NCBI GenBank assembly: GCA_029961685.1
Contig: JARWKL010000010.1
Span: 22,852,067 to 22,916,066, forward strand
Direction: 5' to 3'
DNA from: Aristolochia californica
Lineage: Eukaryota > Streptophyta > Magnoliopsida > Piperales > Aristolochiaceae
DNA: 64,000 nucleotides
Shown here: piece by piece, positions 58,560 to 64,000 of the stretch
Numbering within the stretch: position 1 is the stretch's first letter
Layout: each line of letters opens with the position of its first letter
Program-made: the position numbers and the translations under genes
The notes under the pieces: generated by a model
What the model was told of the DNA's origin: nothing
The model's input: the letters and a program-made list of their open reading frames with translations, nothing else
The model's database searches: none

Positions 58560-60156
58560 AAAAATTAAAAGGTGTAAGAATTAAAAGACTAACAATAATG
58601 ATTATAACAACACAAAGTAGTATCATAAATAAAGATAAAACCAGAGAGGTATAATAGTAGATGTGAAATTTTCAAAAGGTACATCCTAAAGCTTTACTAT
58701 TTGAATCATTATCTTTCTTTCTGTAGGTATAGAGAACCCAAGACATGACGACTTGTATGGCTTACTAGCAATTTTGCTTTAGCCACGGGCCCCTCTTTTT
58801 TTTCCCAACAACAAAGCCCTGACGCCTCCTTTGGCTAAACGGGCGAACATATGGGACATAGGACCGTGAAACATCAAAGGATCACCATAATGCTTTTACG
58901 TCATTCAGGGGATTGACTCCAGATTAGAGAAAGAAATTATAGATTCAAATAGACAGAGGTTTAGGAGTTCCCTTTAGGAAAACCCCAATGTAAATAAAAT
59001 TACTTTTTTAAAAATATGAACTTGGAAATACAGTTGATGTAGGAATCATGCAGGGGATTCAGAGGAAGAGAAAGAAGTCATGGGTTTAGAGAGCAAGGTG
59101 TGCAAGAACTGGGTTTTTTCATTCATATCTTCTATAAATTAAAACTGGGTAGTTATAGACAAACCTTTGCTGACATGGAATAAAAAGAGATTGTCATACG
59201 GGCCCCATCGTCAATGACTTATCTCATAATCTTTACAAGTGTGCGGTTAAGGTTAAACAAAACCCAAAAAAGAAAAATACAAACTTTTTACAAAGTCAAA
59301 AACAAGGTGCTAGGTAACCAGGGGCATCTTCAAACCTCCATGAGCTGGAAAGCTTATCTTCTCAAACCATGTGCTAAAACAGTGGGTTGGAAACTTTTAT
59401 CTCAAACCATATGATAAAACCATGGGTTGGAAAACCATGTGCTGAAACCGTGGGCTGAATTTTTTGTCTTCTCAAAAACAATCATGTCTATCTTTATTCT
59501 GAGTCAATGATAGTCTTTTTTAGATAATCTTCTCAATATCCATTATCTTGAATAATAGTCTAAGTATCCTTTATCTTTTTATTTTCTAGATAATCTTCTT
59601 AGAACTTTTGTCTTGCTATTTCCCATCTCAAGTGGTCAAATTGTGTGTAGCTTCTGAGTCAAAGTCATAGTCTTCGTCTTGTTCTTGAGAATAACACTGA
59701 AGAGTCTGAGTACCTGTATATCTAGATTTACTGGATATTTCTGAGTCTTGTTTCTCATAACCTTGTTCTTTAAGATATTCTTGAAAATATTCTTTCATCA
59801 TCTTTTTAATATCTTCTCGATCTGTTTGTTGTTTGTCTTACTTATTTTCTTCTGACATTTTTGGCAAATGTCCAACTGTCAACGGATTTGATGTGTCTTT
59901 ACCAACTACCATTTGAGTTGGTCTAGCTAGTGAATTACCCTCACTAGTAGGTATTTGGATAGAAAAGTACCTATTAATCTTTCCATGAGTTGTCTGTTTT
60001 CTTCTTCAATGTTGTTTATGTATTCTTTCTAAAAATCATTCTTTTCCTGGACTAACCTTCTCTTTTCATTGATTCTTTGTATGGTCTGGGATAGGGTTTC
60101 ACAGTGATCACAAAAAACAATTCTTCTAGTATCTTTAGCAATCCCATAAGATACTT
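58560..60156 (-). repeat. Viral tandem repeat, copy 2
   Basis: See 56759-58377. It is continuous on the right with the viroplasmin domain and RNase H. The 58378-58559 segment between copies is unrelated to either copy's ends and is unassigned. Confidence 0.92.
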
Positions 60157-60627
60157 GGTCTTCTCTCATAAATCTTAAGGACAAGGCTATATAATAATTA
60201 AATCCTATACTGTGCTTAGTAACTTCTAAGGCTTCTTGTAAATTATTAAATCCTTTATAAATAGGTCTTTGAAAATCTTGAATACTTTCTATTACTTCAG
60301 TCCTGGAATGAAAAACTCCCAGAGTTTTACCTTTAAAAACTACATAAAAATTAAAAGTTTTCCTTTTCTGACAAAAATATTTTGATAACAATTAATACTG
60401 GCTAAAAACTATTTTTGATCTTTAGGGAATCTTTGTTAAGAAAGCCATAAGTTTTCTAATAAGCATTGTTCTTCTTTGCCAACAGAAATATGGGGTAAAG
60501 TCTTAAATGTAATATTAGATTTAGGAAAAAATAATAATTTTTTATTACCAAAATTTAAAAATTCTTGTCCATAATTATTGAATCTTGAGGAAGAAGATCT
60601 TGAGGACATCTGGTATGGAGGATACAT
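59640..60627 (-). pseudogene. Viroplasmin-domain (transactivator-like) protein, longer copy
   Basis: The minus-strand stretch 60627-60436 begins five bases after the RNase H stop with a Ser-rich start. After a frame change, 60391-60029 carries the viroplasmin (caulimovirus VI) fold: FYVVFKGKTLGVFHS and IYKGFNNLQEALE. A likely zinc-type FCDHC follows near 60115. Beyond two stops the same frame gives a tail with HLPKMSEE, DIKKMMKEYFQEYLKEQGYE (helical, charged) and a Ser/Thr-rich end near 59680. In relatives this protein forms the inclusion body and promotes reinitiation on polycistronic RNA. Here it is disabled by stops. Confidence 0.82.
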
Positions 60628-60631
60628 CTCT

Positions 60632-61165
60632 TTAAATAACCAAGGATGAATTAAAAAATCTCCTACTTAATGTATCTGCAAGACTATTATTTTTACCTTT
60701 GATATGTTCAAATTCTATCTTGTATCCATTTCCTGTAATTATATCTGCAAGATTTAGCCATCTTCTTCTACTTATCTTATTTTCTTTGCTTCTTTGGAAA
60801 TATTTTACTATTGCTTCACAATCAGTTCTTAATGGAAATTCATTTTTACTAATAATGAAAAGCCGAAAAGCTTCTAAGGAGTCAATAATTGCTAAAATTT
60901 CTGCATCTATGCTACTCATATTTCCTTTTTATTTTACTTTCCCACTAGCATAACTACAGATACGTTCTTCTTCTTTAATTTCGGCAATAAGTACACTGCC
61001 CCATCCAATGTTGCTACCATCAGTTTCAATAGTGATGTAATCAGAATCTAAGGGCATTTGTAATTTAGCTAAATTTTTTATTTTTTCTTTTAATTTTTTG
61101 ACTAATTTTTTATCTTCTTGATTAAAAAACTTATGTCCATTAATGGAAGTTTTTCCATAGAGAGA
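60632..61165 (-). pseudogene. Pararetroviral RNase H with RT tail
   Basis: On the minus strand the frame opens just inside the element with a Lys-rich RT/connection tail. It reaches the first catalytic Asp (ETDGS, about 61027-61013), then SYASGK, a TAA at 60931-60929, then IDAEI with the catalytic Glu, RTDCEAIV with the next Asp, and KNNSLADTLSRR with the last Asp. The open stretch 60919-60632 is 95 residues. The layout (IDAE, RTDCEA, ADTLSRR) is that of badnavirus-like and caulimovirus-like RNase H, which differs from the LTR-element versions at 2560-2840 and 49700-50000. One stop is visible within the domain. Confidence 0.88.
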
Positions 61166-61168
61166 GAA

Positions 61169-61900
61169 AAAACAGAGAGGGGGGAGGGGGGGCTTTTAGA
61201 AGAAGCAATAATTTCGCATTCAAGCTAATAAATTGAAAGACTTAAGATTGGCTGGCTTAACAAAATCAATAAAAGCTTTGTCGTGGAAATAAAATGAAAC
61301 GGTCATTCAATAAGAAATTTTATACGAGGTCTCATTGACGACTGGCCCCACTTTCTTCTTTGTCTTTATTGCTATCTCCCTGAACCTCTCTGCTCATCTC
61401 CTCTCTACTCTCTTCTCCTCTCTTTGTTTTCCTCTCTATTTGTGAGACGATTCCCTCGAGGGTCTCTTCTGTCTGCTCCTTTTGAAGCTAGTAATCCATT
61501 CTCAAGGCTCTACGGGGTATTTGACTTCTTTAATTCCAATCATCAACCTCTATAGGTTCGTTTTCTTCTCAAATGAACTTCTCTTTCTTCTGTCATTGAC
61601 TGCTTCATCTTACGTAGATTTATTTATTTTCTGTTTCTATTTGAACAAACTGAGATGCATGTAGCATGGATTGATATGAGCTAAGGTAAGTAAAAATGGT
61701 ATCTCTTCAGCGATTTTTTTTTTTTTGCATATCCTTAACTGTTCTATTCTTTTATGGGTGTAATTGATCAAGTTTGTCTCCTTTATTGATCTATTGAATG
61801 CATTTTAGAAAAGCATTGTGCTTGGTTTCGTCCATATTGATATAGGAGCAGAGAAAAATTGTATCAGCTTCGCTTTTGAGGTAAGAACCTTGGCTGATTT
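61169..61900. other. Flank of viral insertion, CT-rich stretch
   Basis: 61169-61200 is a G/A-rich tract. 61370-61460 is strongly CT-rich (CTCTCCTCTCTTTG) and leader-like, with a GTAAG at 61686 and another at 61880 that could be splice donors on the plus strand. No protein domain was recognised in the 60-codon open stretch at 61482-61664. Confidence 0.35.
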
Positions 61901-63378
61901 AATGGCGGTTAGCTTTCTAAAAAGAGAAAATAGGCAAAGAAATAATTTTTGGGTTTCAATTAATCTCTTCTTCCCCTTCAATGTGCACTAATATAATAAA
62001 CTAAAGTATAATTGTCGGATCCGTGGCAATTTAGGTTTTTATAATATAATCATTCATGTTTGCCCACTAAATGGCAACGAATAGTATTTTATGCTTGAAA
62101 AAATTATGAGATTGCTTCATACCTAGTGATGCTTCCCCATCTCACTTTGTGTAGAAACCTTGTACTATAACTTGTATAGAGGAGGATTTCCGTATAGTTT
62201 GTAGTTCTTCCATACTAACTTAGTCGCCAAATGATAGATAGGAATAACCTAGTCCTCTTGTATGAAGGTTGGTTCCTATAGTTCTCCCTTTAACACCAAT
62301 GGTAGATAGGAACAAAAATATTTCATAATATTCTAAACCAAACCGATATCCCACTTGAGTCAGCATACAAAAACACCTTGAGACCTACTTCAACCACATG
62401 ATGTAATGAGTCAACATTGAGGTGCCAAATGACTTAATCCATAAAATCTCTTGGGATTCATCTGCCTATTCTCCCTAGTATACCTCTGATCATGAGGCAA
62501 ACTCTACCTTAAAACCAATCAAAAAGCATATCTCTTATGTCTTCTACTCTTTCATGGTTTAGTAAGAGTCAGGATATTGGTCAAATGAATAAGCCAAATC
62601 AATATTGGGATCCTCATTAAACTAATCTTTTGGGATGTTTAGTCATGCTAACCCAATGTAATCTCTCTGAGAACGAGACTATTCATTCTTGAAGTGAGCT
62701 CAACCATTTGGGATTAAATAGCTTATATTCTCTCCGTTTATAAAAGTTAATACAAAGTCAAGCCATTTTGTACTCTAGGACTAACACTCTCAATTTGCCA
62801 CTGTGAATGATAAGTGTACCAGTCATGAAGGCCAAGATGAAGATGCAATATCTTTCATCATAGGATAACTAGAATAATGGAAGTATATGGCAGCCTTATT
62901 CCTATAGCTACAAATTTGACCAATAGTTATAGATCCAGCTTAAGCAATTGAAGTGACATTTCCATTGCACCTGCAGATGTGAGCATCATCGGATTGACCA
63001 CACAATTTAGGTGATCATTAGAAGTGGAAGGCCATTTTCAAATTTTTCAATATGATGGAGAAAAATATTTTGTTGGATATGAAAACATGGTCTCTCATTG
63101 AGGAGCAAAACTATCAAGGCACTTATACGTCTTATGTGACTCATAAATTCAAAAAAAAATCCTTGTAGATTTTTCAAATTGAATCACTTAGAAAAGTCCA
63201 ATATAGAAACTAAGTCCATTGAAGTGAATCAATAAGAGCAAGTCAAATAAAACAAATATCTAAATTAATTAGGACCTTCTCCAATTGATTCATGAAATTG
63301 GACTTGCCCTAATTGATTGACTAAAACTACATACAAATTTAGAGATGACAAAAATATCATTGGGTTGCGTCTTTCATT
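61901..63378. other. Unannotated stretch
   Basis: No open frame of note and no second copy in the window. It may be an old, decayed element, but I could not assign it. Confidence 0.4.
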
Positions 63379-63588
63379 TTAGTGGATATTTTTTATCATG
63401 AAATTGGAGTGAAGGTAAGTATTTCTTCCATGGAGTACTAAACCAAACATTTCAAGATTTGGACATAAACTAAAATATCTAACTACTCCAGTGTGCAAGT
63501 CATTTTCTCTCAGTTGTAATGTACTAAGAAAAGCAAGGATTAATAATAAAAATTCAACATGAATTCCTATCCTAAAATAATTATCCAA
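63379..63588 (-). pseudogene. Possible LRR-like remnant
   Basis: 69-codon open stretch with LSTLQLREND and CPNLEMFGLVLHG, reminiscent of leucine-rich repeats in F-box/FBD proteins. There is no F-box and no continuation. It does not match the other F-box copies in the window at the DNA level. Low confidence. Confidence 0.25.
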
Positions 63589-63639
63589 CCTTTTTCCTCT
63601 CTTTTCTCCTACTATTTCTCAATCTCTTCTTACACCAAA

Positions 63640-63952
63640 ATCATGTGTACCACACTCAATTCCTCTTTGATTCTTTTACTCCACTTTACACCCTACTTTC
63701 CTCTCTTCTAACAATGTCAATGGCTTTATTACTAGCTAGGGTTCGTTGTCTTAGGGTTGTTTAACCCTTTTTTGGATTCTTCAAATTATGTTTTTTAAGT
63801 GGAGCAATGTGCAACGGGACGATAAATTAATTTTAAAACCCCAAAATTGTTGCTTTTGTTTTCTGTATTTGGCACTAAAATACTAGCCTATTTTGTATAA
63901 AATTAGGATTTATTTATAAGGGTCTGAGCCTAATCTATGATTCCAAACTAAT
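63640..63952 (+). mobile_element. 3' part of an LTR at the window edge
   Basis: Inferred from the primer site immediately to the right. The LTR start is not identified. Internal GCTAGGGTTCG and TATTTATAAGGG are present. The element body continues beyond the window. Confidence 0.5.
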
Positions 63953-63965
63953 TGGTATCAGAGTC
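63953..63965 (+). other. Primer-binding site (initiator Met tRNA type)
   Basis: TGGTATCAGAGTC, followed by ATTCGATCCAACG. Marks a plus-strand retrotransposon entering at the window end. Confidence 0.75.
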
Positions 63966-64000
63966 ATTCGATCCAACGCATTGGTCGAAAGAAGGACAAT

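Larger units (their letters stand above)
56515..61168 (-). mobile_element. Endogenous pararetrovirus (Caulimoviridae) fragment
   Basis: Read on the minus strand from 61168: end of RT and RNase H, then a viroplasmin-domain protein with its acidic tail, then an intergenic/leader region. A second partial copy of viroplasmin tail plus intergenic region follows. RNase H directly before a viroplasmin-type ORF is the gene order of Caulimoviridae that encode a transactivator. Movement protein, coat protein, protease and most of RT are missing, and all genes have stops, so it cannot encode a virus. The genus is not resolved. The right edge at 61168 is abrupt against a G/A-rich tract. No host target duplication was identified. 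Confidence 0.85.

Noticed and set aside
13011..63965. TGGTATCAGAGC-like words as possible tRNA gene ends
   Set aside because: They lie at LTR/internal boundaries (13011, 18122 minus, 29523 minus, 39471, 52488 minus, 63953) and no cloverleaf surrounds them; they are primer-binding sites.
1..64000. A new defence, biosynthetic or regulatory system
   Set aside because: No group of intact, functionally linked genes is present; all recognisable proteins are retroelement, pararetrovirus or F-box pseudogene remnants.

Overview
The window looks like nuclear intergenic DNA of a flowering plant. It is AT-rich and packed with nested Ty1/copia and Ty3/gypsy LTR retrotransposons. It also holds several decayed F-box/FBD/LRR gene copies (FBD is a plant domain) and a broken endogenous pararetrovirus. 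I cannot name the species. I found no intact host gene, tRNA, rRNA or CRISPR array. Every recognisable coding stretch carries stops, frameshifts or truncations. I see no new functional system; the interest lies in rearrangement structure and a few unexplained repeats.

Layout. 1-2935: 3'-truncated Athila-like gypsy element. 3.7-11.4 kb: LTR pieces, inverted repeat copies and simple repeats. 11377-19751: a minus-strand Ty1/copia element with matching CTTAG at its two ends, carrying an embedded non-coding LTR element (12857-15478) and a solo LTR (16166-16597). 19.7-28 kb: LTR-derived repeats, a 203-bp foldback, the 3' end of another copia element, a duplicated TATA region and F-box pseudogenes.

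The dominant feature is a head-to-tail duplication. Unit A (about 16101-27950) and unit B (about 27951-39107) are the same roughly 11.4-kb segment apart from private insertions and deletions. The junction falls in the copia protease active-site codons. Unit B therefore holds only the gag half and 5' LTR of that copia element, then repeats everything to its right. 39.2-41.4 kb holds a second copy of the non-coding LTR element, and 42.5-44.4 kb an inverted third copy of the F-box region.

44.4-46.5 kb is very AT-rich and ends in a degenerate array of about 100-bp units. 47244-53391 is a minus-strand chromovirus (gag, protease, RT, RNase H, integrase, chromodomain) with both LTRs, inserted in an older copia-type LTR. 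55.5-56.3 kb has a gypsy-type LTR and TA/GA microsatellites. 56.5-61.17 kb is a minus-strand Caulimoviridae-derived insertion (RNase H, viroplasmin-domain protein, intergenic/leader region) with a partial tandem duplication. The last 2.8 kb is mostly unannotatable and ends at a new LTR/primer-binding-site boundary.

The pieces do not form a working pathway. They record successive insertion, duplication and decay. Coordinates of decayed elements are approximate unless terminal TG/CA and target-site duplications are stated.
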